A stretch of DNA of 64,000 nt from Thermovenabulum sp049701175 (GCF_049701175.1 NZ_JBNATW010000007.1:1-64000); one strand, 5' to 3'; shown: positions 52,301 to 61,148, counted from the first letter of the stretch. Notes: generated from the letters alone by a model not told the origin. A program made the numbers and translations.

Positions 52301-53252
52301 TTTTAGCTTAGAAATAAGAGATCAGCTTGACTTGTTTATTTTAGAGCACTATTCTAAAAAATTATTGGAAAGTAGGGGCATAAATAAGCCCGAGGTTTTT
52401 TTGGTATTAAGAGAACTTGCATCAAACATACTAAAGTATGGGAAAAATGGCAGAATAGATGTTGCGCTGACCGATGATGGTGTAAACATAATTGCCGAAA
52501 ATGAAATTTCTGTGGACAACTTAAAAAATGGGAAAAAAGGTTTGGGTTTAGGGTGGAAAATCATATCTAACCATTCGGATTTTATAACAATAAGAATAAT
52601 ACAACAAAAGAAAGTTATATTTAATTTGAGGATAAATTTAGTGCAAAAAGAGGAAACTGAGAAAAAATACAAAATAAATTATAGTGTATTGATTGAACCC
52701 CATTATTTGGAAAAAAGATCGGGTGATTTTTTTTATGAAAGAAGGATAGATGACGGTTGCTATTTATTTGTATTAGGGGATGTTTTGGGACATGGTGAAA
52801 AGGCATTCGAAGTTGCAGAAAAAGTAAAGGAGAAACTAAATAAAACCGAATTTTATAATATTAATGAAGTTTATATAGTTGTTGAGGAAGCCTTGGCAAA
52901 TACTCGCGGTGCAGTTTTGTTTATATGTTTTGTCTATGATGAAAAGATTGAATATATAAATGTGGGAAATATCAATGCTAATTTAATTCAGAAAAAATCT
53001 ATCAAAAAATTATTAAATATTCCCGGAATTGTAGGAAGACAATATGTAGACAGAAAAGTTTTTAACGAAGAAGTGAATAATGATTATATTTTAATTGCAA
53101 CAACTGATGGCATCAGAGGTAATTTTTTAAATTATATAAATCCAATGAGATTATTTTTAGATAATATTGATAATATTGCGAGAGAAATTACTGAAAAATT
53201 CAAGATAAAAGATGATGATTCCTCTGTGTTTGTGTTGAGGAAGGGGGGTTAG
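52296..53252 (+). CDS. GHKL ATPase-PP2C phosphatase fusion (RsbX/RsbU-like)
   Basis: About 318 residues. The N-terminal 120 residues look like a second RsbT/RsbW-type ATPase (LVLRELASNILKYG, GLGLGWKI). The C-terminal 190 residues are a PP2C/SpoIIE phosphatase with metal-binding aspartates in RSGDFFYE, LGDVLGHG, ATTDGIRG and DDSSVF. It may dephosphorylate RsbS/RsbR. No ATG, GTG or TTG follows the AAAGGAGG site at 52281-52288 at a proper distance; the codons there are ATT ATT AAT, so an ATT start at 52296 (or 52293) is likely. The TTG at 52332 has no ribosome site. Confidence 0.8.
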   Translation: MNFSLEIRDQLDLFILEHYSKKLLESRGINKPEVFLVLRELASNILKYGKNGRIDVALTDDGVNIIAENEISVDNLKNGKKGLGLGWKIISNHSDFITIRIIQQKKVIFNLRINLVQKEETEKKYKINYSVLIEPHYLEKRSGDFFYERRIDDGCYLFVLGDVLGHGEKAFEVAEKVKEKLNKTEFYNINEVYIVVEEALANTRGAVLFICFVYDEKIEYINVGNINANLIQKKSIKKLLNIPGIVGRQYVDRKVFNEEVNNDYILIATTDGIRGNFLNYINPMRLFLDNIDNIAREITEKFKIKDDDSSVFVLRKGG

Positions 53253-53253
53253 C

Positions 53254-54066
53254 TTGTTTGAGGAGATAAAGATGTTTTCAGAAAAGTATAAGAGATATTT
53301 ACGAGAGTATATATTTACCAATGGAGATGAAAGTATTTTACTTGAAGCCTTTGAGAGTTTGTTTGAGATTAAAAATCCCAATATATTACAAGCAATTGAT
53401 ATACTTGAAATCCATTTCAGTTCCTTGGAAGATATCCTTAATGTAGAAAAAGACAATGATACAGTTCAATGGATTTTTATTAAAAGAGCAAATGAATTCT
53501 TAGCGCAAATTTTTATAACAATAGCCAACATCCTTTTAAAGTTAAAAGAACAGATAAGCATTGATATGCTGACTAAGTTATATAATAGATTAGCCTTTGA
53601 TTCAATACTACCTAAGTTGTGGTTTGAGAGTTTGAAGGATGGTTTGAATCTTTCTTTGGCAATGCTGGATATAGATAATTTCAAAGAAATAAATGATTGT
53701 TATGGACATGTAACAGGTGACGAAGTCTTAAAAGAGGTTGCAAGGATTATTAGGGATTCGATAAGAGAAAAGGATAAAGCTTTCCGATATGGTGGTGAAG
53801 AATTTGTAATTATCTTTTTTGGGGTTGATTACAGTAACCTGTTTATACCTTTAGAAAGGATTAGAGAAAGGGTAGAAAATTTAAACATAAATTCTTTAAA
53901 TAAAAAAACTACAATTAGTATAGGAGCATCATCTTTACTTGAAGACAGTCCTTCAACAGTTGAAGAATTTATACATTTTGCTGATATTGCTATGTATGAA
54001 GCAAAAAGAATGGGCAAAAATAGGATAGTTTTTTATAAAGAACTAAACCACAAGCCGCGAGTTTAA
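53254..54066 (+). CDS. diguanylate cyclase with stressosome-linked N-domain
   Basis: A 270-residue protein. The first 105 residues are a helical domain of no assigned family. The GGDEF domain (105-265) carries RYGGEEFVII, with a complete RxxD inhibitory site (REKD) five residues upstream. It should make c-di-GMP. The start is TTG 53254, one base after the previous stop, with GGGGGG as ribosome site. It appears to be the output of the operon, as in the Moorella stressosome. Confidence 0.9.
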   Translation: MFEEIKMFSEKYKRYLREYIFTNGDESILLEAFESLFEIKNPNILQAIDILEIHFSSLEDILNVEKDNDTVQWIFIKRANEFLAQIFITIANILLKLKEQISIDMLTKLYNRLAFDSILPKLWFESLKDGLNLSLAMLDIDNFKEINDCYGHVTGDEVLKEVARIIRDSIREKDKAFRYGGEEFVIIFFGVDYSNLFIPLERIRERVENLNINSLNKKTTISIGASSLLEDSPSTVEEFIHFADIAMYEAKRMGKNRIVFYKELNHKPRV

Positions 54067-54087
54067 TATAGAATGAGAATACATAAG

Positions 54088-54118
54088 AATCCCCCGAAAT
54101 TTTCTCGGGGGATTTTTT
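54088..54118. terminator. terminator, left copy
   Basis: AATCCCCCGA / TCGGGGGATT stem with an AATTTTC-type loop and a T run. The same sequence recurs at 54978-55009, on the other side of the hepT-mntA pair. Confidence 0.85.
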
Positions 54119-54126
54119 ATGTTAAC

Positions 54127-54474
54127 TTAATTCTTTTCTTTTTTAATCATATCGTTAAACATAGATTTCAGCAAAGGGATATCTTTTTGGACAGTTTCCC
54201 ACAGCACATCTATCTTGACACCAAAGTATTTATGGACAAGTCTATCACGCATACCTGCCATCTGTCTCCAAGGTATATCGGGGTATTTGTCTTTAAAGGA
54301 TTGGGGAACATTTTTAGCAGCTTCACCAATAATTTCTAAAGCTTTTCTAACAGCATAAATTGTTTTTAGGTCATGGGCAAAAGATTTTTTATCCATTCCT
54401 TCAACAAAATCCTGAACAGCTTTTATTGCGTCTATAATATCCTACAAATAATCCCAATAATCTCTCTGCTTCAT
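54127..54474 (-). pseudogene. hepT: HepT-type HEPN toxin with an in-frame stop
   Basis: Reading from the ATG at 54474, which overlaps the mntA stop as ATGA, gives MKQRDYWDYL, then TAG (54444-54442), then DIIDAIKAVQDFVEG and the HEPN domain. The toxic motif RDRLVHKYFG (the Rx4H-x-Y motif) is intact. A later ATG at 54396 could start a shortened 89-residue protein that lacks the first helix. The stop at codon 11 is likely a nonsense mutation. HepT is an RNase that the adjacent MntA neutralises by AMPylating the Tyr of this motif. Confidence 0.85.
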
Positions 54475-54764
54475 ATGTAAGCAACCTCTTTCAGTATATT
54501 TTTACCGATTCTTGGTTTTAGCTCATCTCTCAAGACAAGATCAACCTTTTTGCCGAGCAGCTCTGAAAGAAAATCTTCCAATTCAACCAAATCGAACAAA
54601 CTAACGGGCTTATCTGTTTCTATTAATATATCGACATCGCTTTCGCTATTCTGCTCTCCTCTGACGTATGATCCGAATATGCCGATTGCTTTAACGCCAA
54701 AACGATTTTTAAGAAAATCCTTGTTGCTTTTTATTTTCTCAATAAAAATTTCCAATTCACTCAT
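54471..54764 (-). CDS. mntA: MntA-type nucleotidyltransferase antitoxin
   Basis: A 97-residue minimal nucleotidyltransferase with the motif GSYVRGEQNSESDVDILIE, a full GSx10DxD active site. In HepT-MntA pairs it transfers AMP groups to the toxin. It is intact, whereas the toxin is interrupted. A GGAGG-like site precedes the ATG. Confidence 0.9.
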   Translation of the reverse strand: MSELEIFIEKIKSNKDFLKNRFGVKAIGIFGSYVRGEQNSESDVDILIETDKPVSLFDLVELEDFLSELLGKKVDLVLRDELKPRIGKNILKEVAYI

Positions 54765-54977
54765 AGCACAAACCTCCTAATAATATTTTATCACTTTACA
54801 GAAAATTTTTCTTCAAAACTCTGCAAAATCACGACAGTTTTTGCCTTTTCCCATGTAAAATTCCAGCAAAAAATTGTATAATAAAAAACAAAATAAGGTT
54901 TCGGACTCCAATAGATAAGCTAAAAAAGTTTTTCCCAACTGCATTTTTATTTTGCAATAAACAAAAAGAACATAAAA

Positions 54978-55009
54978 AATCCCCCGAAATTTTCTCGGAG
55001 GATTTTTTT
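54978..55009. terminator. terminator, right copy
   Basis: AATCCCCCGA / TCGGAGGATT with the same loop as the left copy, one base changed in the stem. It also serves the minus-strand gene ending at 55014. Confidence 0.85.
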
Positions 55010-55013
55010 ATAA

Positions 55014-55793
55014 CTATAAAACAGCTAATTCTTCATCTCTTAAATCAGTTATAAACATATGACCGGGAGAATGGGTTATCATTATTTCCGGTTTTGAATT
55101 TAATGCTACAGCCTGCGGTGTAACGCCGCATGCCCAGAAAACTGGCACTTCATTTTCCTTAATCTCAACAGGGTCCCCAAAATCGGGCTTTTCAATATCT
55201 TTAATTCCAATTTTCTTAGGGTCGCCTATATGAACGGGTGCGCCGTGTACTGAAGGGAATCTTGATGTTACCTGAATTGCACGAATCACCAATTTTTCCG
55301 GTATCGGCCTCATGCTTACTACCATTTTTCCTGAAAAAACACCGGCAGGAACGGTGTCAATGTTTGTAATATACATGGGAACATTCTTGTTTTCTTCTAT
55401 GTGCCTTACGGGTATACCGTTTTCTAACAAAGCCTTTTCAAAGGTAAAACTGCATCCTATTAAAAAGGAGACAAAGTCATCCTGCCATATATCTTTTATG
55501 TCCGTGACTTCATCGACTAAATTCCCATTTTTATAAATCCTGTATTTTGGGATATCGGTTCTTATATCCGCATCCTTTGCTATATTGGGGACCGGATTTC
55601 CTGCATCTAACACATCCAATAAAGGACAGGGCTTGGGGTTTCTGAATGAAAAAAGAAGAAAATCGTATGCATATTTTTTCGGAAGGATTGCCAAGTTTGC
55701 CTGAACAAAACCTAAAGCCATTCCACAGGTTGGCCCCTGCCATTTACCTTCTCTAATTAATTTTCTTGCTTCAGAAGAATTTAAATTATTCAT
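55014..55793 (-). CDS. ycsI: YcsI/DUF1445 putative hydro-lyase
   Basis: A 259-residue protein of the YcsI family, members of which include D-glutamate cyclase; SFRNPKPCPLLDVLDAGNP, FLIGCSFTFEKAL and ITHSPGHMFITDL are family segments. A D-glutamate cyclase makes 5-oxo-D-proline, so grouping with 5-oxoprolinase genes makes biochemical sense. Activity here is inferred. Last gene of the pxp operon. Confidence 0.85.
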   Translation of the reverse strand: MNNLNSSEARKLIREGKWQGPTCGMALGFVQANLAILPKKYAYDFLLFSFRNPKPCPLLDVLDAGNPVPNIAKDADIRTDIPKYRIYKNGNLVDEVTDIKDIWQDDFVSFLIGCSFTFEKALLENGIPVRHIEENKNVPMYITNIDTVPAGVFSGKMVVSMRPIPEKLVIRAIQVTSRFPSVHGAPVHIGDPKKIGIKDIEKPDFGDPVEIKENEVPVFWACGVTPQAVALNSKPEIMITHSPGHMFITDLRDEELAVL

Positions 55794-55814
55794 AATTTAA
55801 ATGTCCCCTTCCTA

Positions 55815-56816
55815 TTATACTTCTTCTAAGATTGAAAAATACTCTATATTATTTACTTTTACATTAAAATATTTCAAAACAACCGCAGTTTCTCTTATAA
55901 TCCTTATTTTCTCTTCCATTTCTGCTAAAATTTTATGAGCTTCTTCGATAGTTACTGCCTTGAATTTCACCTTATCTCCGGGTTTCAGCTGGGAAAGCAA
56001 GGAAAGGTCTGCAGAAATACAGGTTGCGATTTTTACATAGCCACCCGTTGTCTGAGCATCCTTGTGCATGACAATCGGTTTTCCGTTTGCGGGTATTTGA
56101 ATAGCACCCGGAACGAGTCCATCGGTTATTATATCATGTTTTTTTGCTTTTATTTCCGGGCCTTCTAAACGAAATCCCATTCTATCCGAATCCTTGCTTA
56201 TTGTGTATTCGGAGCTCAAAAATTTATCAATCATTTCCTTTTCAAAATAGTCGTCCTGAGGTCCCAAAATAACCCTTACTTCTAAAAAAGAGGGGTATTT
56301 AGGAATGTATTCGTCCCTTACTTTTACGAATTTACATTTTGTATTAGTTTCCTTTGCCTTTAAGATATCGTCTTTTAAAAGCCTTCTACCCATGTAGCCC
56401 CCAATGTTTCCCCTTGTATATGTGGAGTAGCTTCCCATCTTAAAGTCCCCTTCAAATCCTCCTTTAACCGCAAGGTAGGCACGGCATCCGGACTTTAATT
56501 GCCCAAAAGATACCGTATCACCTTTCCTTACCGGAATTACGGACCAGCCGTGCACCAAATTGCCGTTTAAATAGACGGGGATTTCTGCCCCTGTTACTGA
56601 TATACACGTATCATTAAGGGCTTCTAATTGAGGACCTAACATTGTGATTTCAAGAGCGGGGGTATTTTCGGGATTTCCCAATAAAATATTAGAAATCCTG
56701 AAGGCAAATTCGTCCATTGCACCGGAAGTGGGGACCCCCTGGTGCTCAAAACCGAACCTTCCCAAATCCTGTATAGTTGTAAACAAGCCGGGGCTTATCA
56801 CCCTGAAAACATCCAA
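55815..56816 (-). CDS. pxpC: 5-oxoprolinase subunit PxpC
   Basis: A 333-residue protein of the biotin-dependent-carboxylase-like family (KipA/PxpC). DLGRFGFEHQGVPTSGAMD, the VTGAEIPVYLNG segment and MHKDAQTTGGYVKIAT are typical. With PxpA and PxpB it hydrolyses 5-oxoproline to glutamate at the cost of ATP. No true biotin chemistry is implied. Confidence 0.94.
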   Translation of the reverse strand: MDVFRVISPGLFTTIQDLGRFGFEHQGVPTSGAMDEFAFRISNILLGNPENTPALEITMLGPQLEALNDTCISVTGAEIPVYLNGNLVHGWSVIPVRKGDTVSFGQLKSGCRAYLAVKGGFEGDFKMGSYSTYTRGNIGGYMGRRLLKDDILKAKETNTKCKFVKVRDEYIPKYPSFLEVRVILGPQDDYFEKEMIDKFLSSEYTISKDSDRMGFRLEGPEIKAKKHDIITDGLVPGAIQIPANGKPIVMHKDAQTTGGYVKIATCISADLSLLSQLKPGDKVKFKAVTIEEAHKILAEMEEKIRIIRETAVVLKYFNVKVNNIEYFSILEEV

Positions 56817-56837
56817 TTTTTAACTACCTCCCAAAAA

Positions 56838-57569
56838 TCAATTGGTGTAATCGTACATATTTACCTTAAATTTACCTTGATTTACTTCTTCTTTGATTTT
56901 AAAGAATTCCTCTTTGGTTATCCTGACAAATTTCAAATAATTACCTGCCTCTAACAAAATCGGGTTTTGGCTGTTGGGGTCGTAGATTTTTACGGGCGTT
57001 TGTCCTATCAATCTCCACCCTCCGGGGCTTTCTATAGGGTAAATGCCTGTCTGCTTATCTGCAATCCCTACGGAGCCTGCAGGAATTTTTTCCCTCGGCC
57101 TTTCAAGGCGGGGGGTAGCAATTTTTTCAGACATTCCGCCGAGGTACGCAAAACCCATGGTAAATCCCAGCATGTAAATACGGTATAGGGGTTTTGTGTG
57201 TATTTCTATTACCTCTTCAGGGGTCAATTTATTATAGGATGCTACGAATTCCAAGTCGGGACCAAACTCATCACCGTAGACGACAGGTATTTCTATGACC
57301 TTTGCATTTTTATAAGCAGTGTCTTTAATAGAAGAAAGTGCCTTCTCAACTTTTTCAGCAATTTGTTTATAAGGCATCAAAAGGGGATCGTATTTTATCA
57401 AAAGCGACCGATAGGTAGGGATAAGGGATACAATTCCCTTTGGTTTTTCTTCTTTAAAAAAGTTGTAAAGGGCCATCACCTTGTTATTGCATTCCTCGGA
57501 TATCTCGTTGCCAAATTCCACAAGGATTGCTCTGTCACCTTCGGGCAAAATTTTCGGTTTTTCGTACAT
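56838..57569 (-). CDS. pxpB: 5-oxoprolinase subunit PxpB
   Basis: A 243-residue protein of the KipI/PxpB type. GDRAILVEFG near the N-terminus, YMLGFTMGFAYLGGM, and PAGSVGIADKQTGIYPIESPGGW are the diagnostic segments. It is separated from pxpC by 21 bases and from pxpA by 15. Confidence 0.94.
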   Translation of the reverse strand: MYEKPKILPEGDRAILVEFGNEISEECNNKVMALYNFFKEEKPKGIVSLIPTYRSLLIKYDPLLMPYKQIAEKVEKALSSIKDTAYKNAKVIEIPVVYGDEFGPDLEFVASYNKLTPEEVIEIHTKPLYRIYMLGFTMGFAYLGGMSEKIATPRLERPREKIPAGSVGIADKQTGIYPIESPGGWRLIGQTPVKIYDPNSQNPILLEAGNYLKFVRITKEEFFKIKEEVNQGKFKVNMYDYTN

Positions 57570-57584
57570 TTTTATCTCTCCCGG

Positions 57585-58355
57585 TTAAAATAAATTTTTC
57601 ATCGGTGAAATTTCAATTCCGTTTTCCTTGAATAATTGACTGAGTTTATTTGCAAAATCTACTGCTTTGGGGTTATCACCATGGATGCAAACGGTCTTTG
57701 CTTTTACATCTACCTCACTGCCGTCTACAGCTACTACCTTTCCTTCTTTTACCATTTTTAAAATCCTTCGGCAGGCTTCATCTTCGTCGTGGATTACTGC
57801 ATTTGCGGCGCTCCTTGGGACAAGGGTTCCATCGGGATTGTAATTCCTGTCAGCGAAGAACTCTATGGCGTATTTAATGCCCTTTTTATTGGATTGGTAT
57901 TCAAGCTCAGAATTGCCCAATCCCACGCAGATTAAATCCTCGTCCACCAATCCTATTGCTTCTACGATTGCTGCTGCAAGTTTTGCGTCCTTTGCTGCCG
58001 TATTGTAAAGGGCGCCGTGGGCTTTAACGTGCTGAAGTTTTAAACCCTGACTTTCTGCAAATGCCTTTAATGCTCCTATCTGATAAATGAGGTAGTTTTT
58101 CACTTCTTCAGGAGAAACGTCCATGTTCCTCCTACCAAAGCCCAAAAGGTCGGGGAAACCCGGATGGGCTCCTACTGCTACGTTGTATTCCTTGCAGTAT
58201 TTTACGGTTTTTGCCATTACATTTGGGTCTCCTGCGTGAAACCCGCAGGCGATGTTTGCAGAGGATATGTATTTTACTATCTCTTCATCCCTTCCTATTT
58301 TGTAAGCACCAAAGCTTTCACCTATGTCGCTGTTTAAGTCGATTTTGAAAAGCAT
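57585..58355 (-). CDS. pxpA: 5-oxoprolinase subunit PxpA
   Basis: A 256-residue LamB/YcsF-type protein. IDLNSDIGESFGAYKIG, SANIACGFHAGDP, VGAHPGFPDLLGFGRR and VKAHGALYN are classical signatures with metal-binding Asp and His residues. It is the first gene of the pxpABC-ycsI operon, 32 bases downstream of the likely sigma-54 transcription start. Confidence 0.95.
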   Translation of the reverse strand: MLFKIDLNSDIGESFGAYKIGRDEEIVKYISSANIACGFHAGDPNVMAKTVKYCKEYNVAVGAHPGFPDLLGFGRRNMDVSPEEVKNYLIYQIGALKAFAESQGLKLQHVKAHGALYNTAAKDAKLAAAIVEAIGLVDEDLICVGLGNSELEYQSNKKGIKYAIEFFADRNYNPDGTLVPRSAANAVIHDEDEACRRILKMVKEGKVVAVDGSEVDVKAKTVCIHGDNPKAVDFANKLSQLFKENGIEISPMKNLF

Positions 58356-58400
58356 TTTTAAACCTCCTTTTAAGATTTTTTGTTTTATTTTTTTTATATT

Positions 58401-58416
58401 GCAAAATTTATACCTA
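58401..58416 (-). promoter_or_regulatory. sigma-54 promoter of pxpABC-ycsI
   Basis: On the minus strand AGGTATAAATTTTGCA: GG (58414-58413) and GC (58402-58401) exactly 10 bases apart. Confidence 0.75.
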
Positions 58417-58535
58417 ATTACCGTTTGTTAATGGAATGGAAATTTGAAACTTTTGAGCTTGTGGAATTCTTTTTATGAATCATTTTTATTATAATTATTT
58501 TGTATAGCTTTTTTATATCTTTTTTTATATAAAGA

Positions 58536-58551
58536 TGTGCGATATCGCTCA
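58536..58551. promoter_or_regulatory. activator-binding inverted repeat (site A)
   Basis: TGTGCGATATCGCTCA is an inverted repeat with half-site TG(T/A)GCGAT, matching 7 of 8 positions. It is about 120-150 bases upstream of the pxp sigma-54 promoter. The same half-site recurs at 61120-61146. Confidence 0.6.
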
Positions 58552-58592
58552 TTAAGGATACTCTATAATCAAATCAAATGGAGGAATTTAAG

Positions 58593-60059
58593 ATGGTTAA
58601 GTCTTTTTTGTTTATGTCTTTTTTTCTGATTTATACTTTTTTAATAGTTTACTCCACTCGAAGCGGTTTTTATGATACCTACAATGTTGAAGACTTTTTT
58701 ATTGCCAGCAGAAAATTAAATACTTTTTACAGCACAGGCACCTTTATAGCGACGTGGTTTTCCGCTGCATCGATTTTGGGCTTGGGCAGTTATCTTTATA
58801 TATATGGGATTTCTGCTGCTTTTTACAGCATACTGCCGTGGTTTTTTGGAGCGTTTTTACTTTTGTTTTTAATAAAAAACATGAGGGAACAAGAAATTTA
58901 TACATTTCCCGAATTCTTTTTAAAAAAATACAGTTCACCAACCCTTCAGACAAGTTCTGCTGTAATAATGATTATTTCTTATATACTCTACATCACCATG
59001 CAGATAAAGGGTTTTGGGATGGTTATGAGCATGCTCCTCGATATTCCGTACAGCCTTTCCATTTTACTTGTATATTTATATATAATTTATACCACCTTTG
59101 GCGGGCTTTTTTCTGTTGTAAAATCAGATGCATTAAATACCTTTGTCATATTTATATCCTTATTTATATTTGGCCTATTCATAATTTCGAAAAATCTCGG
59201 CTTTAAGAATTTACTTATCGCTGCCGCAAATGTAGATACCTTTCCTGTTTCAAATTGGATTGAAAAAACTCCGAAAGGAGGTCTTTTGGATCCCTTTTGC
59301 AAAGGGCTGCAGCCTCCTATTTACATATTATCGTCCTTTTTCGGATGGGGATTAGGGCTTGCAGCAAACCCCCAGTACCTGATAAGGGTAATATCTGCTG
59401 ACAGCAGCAAGACTGCAAAAAAGATGATAGTATATTCGTTAATTGTTTTAACAGTAATTTACTTTTTTGTGGTTTTTGGTTCTATAGGTTTGAGGACTTT
59501 AATACTGACTGCGGGCAATAGTACGGGTAATATTGATAATTTAATTCCGTTTTTATTTAATAAGATTGCTCCACCGTGGGTAACCGGAATATTTTTAATA
59601 GGGATAATAGCTGCTTCGGTTTCCACCGCCAATTCGGAATTGCTTTTAATAGCCACAAGCTTTTGGAACGATTTATTAAAAAGGTTTTTTAAAAGGGTTG
59701 ATGATGAAGAAAAGATACTTAATATAAACAGGTTTTTAATAGGTATTGCGGGTACCGTTTCCATGCTGTTATCATTAAAGCCCCCTGAAAATCTTATCGA
59801 ATACGGAGGAAATATTTGGGGCATATTTTCATCATCAATTTTCGTGCCATTATATGCGACTATGTTTATTAAAAAACCAAAGAGGATAAGTGCTGAAATA
59901 TCCTTCTTTTCCGGTTTATTTACATATATGTTCTTTTTAATTTATCAAAGCAGAACAAAGATTCTTTTTTTAAAACTGGTCCATCCGGGACTGCCGGGTT
60001 TTATAGTTTCACTTATTGGATTTATCGTGGGGGAGGTGATAAAAAATGAGAAGCATTGA
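58593..60059 (+). CDS. sodium:solute symporter (SSS family)
   Basis: About 488 residues with 12-13 membrane helices. Family segments are SRKLNTFYSTGTFIATWFSAAS, YTTFGGLFSVVKSDALNTFV and IAASVSTANSELLLIATSFW. It belongs to the PanF/proline symporter superfamily; the substrate is not readable. Divergent to pxpABC and ahead of the kinase gene, it may import 5-oxoproline or a precursor. The ATG at 58593 is 9 bases after GGAGG; an in-frame ATG at 58578 overlaps that site. The end overlaps the kinase start by 14 bases. Confidence 0.88.
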   Translation: MVKSFLFMSFFLIYTFLIVYSTRSGFYDTYNVEDFFIASRKLNTFYSTGTFIATWFSAASILGLGSYLYIYGISAAFYSILPWFFGAFLLLFLIKNMREQEIYTFPEFFLKKYSSPTLQTSSAVIMIISYILYITMQIKGFGMVMSMLLDIPYSLSILLVYLYIIYTTFGGLFSVVKSDALNTFVIFISLFIFGLFIISKNLGFKNLLIAAANVDTFPVSNWIEKTPKGGLLDPFCKGLQPPIYILSSFFGWGLGLAANPQYLIRVISADSSKTAKKMIVYSLIVLTVIYFFVVFGSIGLRTLILTAGNSTGNIDNLIPFLFNKIAPPWVTGIFLIGIIAASVSTANSELLLIATSFWNDLLKRFFKRVDDEEKILNINRFLIGIAGTVSMLLSLKPPENLIEYGGNIWGIFSSSIFVPLYATMFIKKPKRISAEISFFSGLFTYMFFLIYQSRTKILFLKLVHPGLPGFIVSLIGFIVGEVIKNEKH

Positions 60060-61128
60060 AGCAAGAATACTTATACCTTTTCTGATAATAATCATCGTAT
60101 CCTTAGCTGTTCTCGGTTTTACCTCCTACTACGGTTCTTATAAGATATTCAAAAGTTTGGTTTATAAACTGCCCGATTACAATGAAAACATTTACACAGG
60201 GATTATAACTTCTAAATTGTTGGAACTTCAAAAGTACACCATATTGGTTGCAATAATTGCTATTATAGCTGCCTCTCAGCTCACGTTTTTTTTCACATAC
60301 AGCATTGTAAGGCCGATTAAGAAACTATCAATTGCTTGCGAGCGTGTTGCAAAAGGTGATTTTGATGTAAAGGTGGAATATAAAAGAAAGGACGAAATAG
60401 GTACATTAAAAGATGCCTTCAATACTATGGTTTTAAAATTAAAGGAATACATTGAACACTTAGAAAAGATAAATAGATTGACATTGATAGGTGAAATGTC
60501 CGCATCTCTTGCTCACGAAATAAGGAATCCCCTTCAGGGGATAAAGTCATGCTTACAGGTGATAGAATCAAATTTAAAGGGGGAAGATGAAGTCCATCGT
60601 GAGCTTTTTTCACTGATATATATGGAAATAAATCGGATAGACAAAATAATAAAAGATATGTTGAACTATGCGAGGCCGTCTGAACCCAAATTTGAGGCGG
60701 TTTATGTAAAAAATGTCATTGATGAGCTTTTACCCTTTATAAAGCCTTTATTAAAAAAGAAGAGAATAAGATTAAATATAGATGTGGGGAAAAATTTAAA
60801 AGTCAGTGTAGATAAAACCCACCTAAAACAAATTTTTATAAACATAATTTCCAATTCAATTAAAGCCTGCAGGGAGAACGATTTAATAAGCATAAGAGCT
60901 CAAAAGTGTGAAGGAGAAGTAGCTATTATTTTAGAAGATACAGGGATGGGAATTTCAAAAGAAAATTTGGATAAGATTTTTACTCCTTTTTTCTCCACCT
61001 TTACTGAAGGGTCTGGTTTGGGGCTTTGTGTGGTTCAAACCCTTGTACATAAAAATAACGGGAGGATATGTATTGAAAGCGAAGAAAATAAAGGTACAAA
61101 GGTTCACATATTTTTACCGTGTGCATAA
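60046..61128 (+). CDS. NtrB-like membrane sensor histidine kinase
   Basis: A 360-residue kinase. Two membrane helices (about 8-30 and 65-87) flank a small extracytoplasmic loop of about 35 residues. A HAMP segment follows (88-140), then HisKA with the phosphoacceptor His in SLAHEIRNPLQG and the ATPase N, G1 and G2 boxes (FINIISNSIKAC, EDTGMGI, GSGLGLCVV). Overlap with the symporter gene suggests that the transporter may take part in sensing. The NtrC-like regulator at 62693 is the probable partner. Confidence 0.92.
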   Translation: MRSIEARILIPFLIIIIVSLAVLGFTSYYGSYKIFKSLVYKLPDYNENIYTGIITSKLLELQKYTILVAIIAIIAASQLTFFFTYSIVRPIKKLSIACERVAKGDFDVKVEYKRKDEIGTLKDAFNTMVLKLKEYIEHLEKINRLTLIGEMSASLAHEIRNPLQGIKSCLQVIESNLKGEDEVHRELFSLIYMEINRIDKIIKDMLNYARPSEPKFEAVYVKNVIDELLPFIKPLLKKKRIRLNIDVGKNLKVSVDKTHLKQIFINIISNSIKACRENDLISIRAQKCEGEVAIILEDTGMGISKENLDKIFTPFFSTFTEGSGLGLCVVQTLVHKNNGRICIESEENKGTKVHIFLPCA

Positions 61129-61148
61129 TCGCACATATTGAGCGAAAT
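61120..61148. promoter_or_regulatory. activator-binding repeats (site B)
   Basis: TGTGCATAATCGCACA (61120-61135) is an inverted repeat of the TGTGC half-site, and TGAGCGAAAT (61139-61148) is another copy of the half-site found in site A. They lie 85-100 bases upstream of the sigma-54 promoter at 61220 and overlap the kinase stop codon. Confidence 0.6.

Noticed and set aside
58500..58590. Sigma-54 promoter for the sodium:solute symporter
   Set aside because: No GG-N10-GC pair on the plus strand; only a TATAAT near 58563 without a convincing -35.
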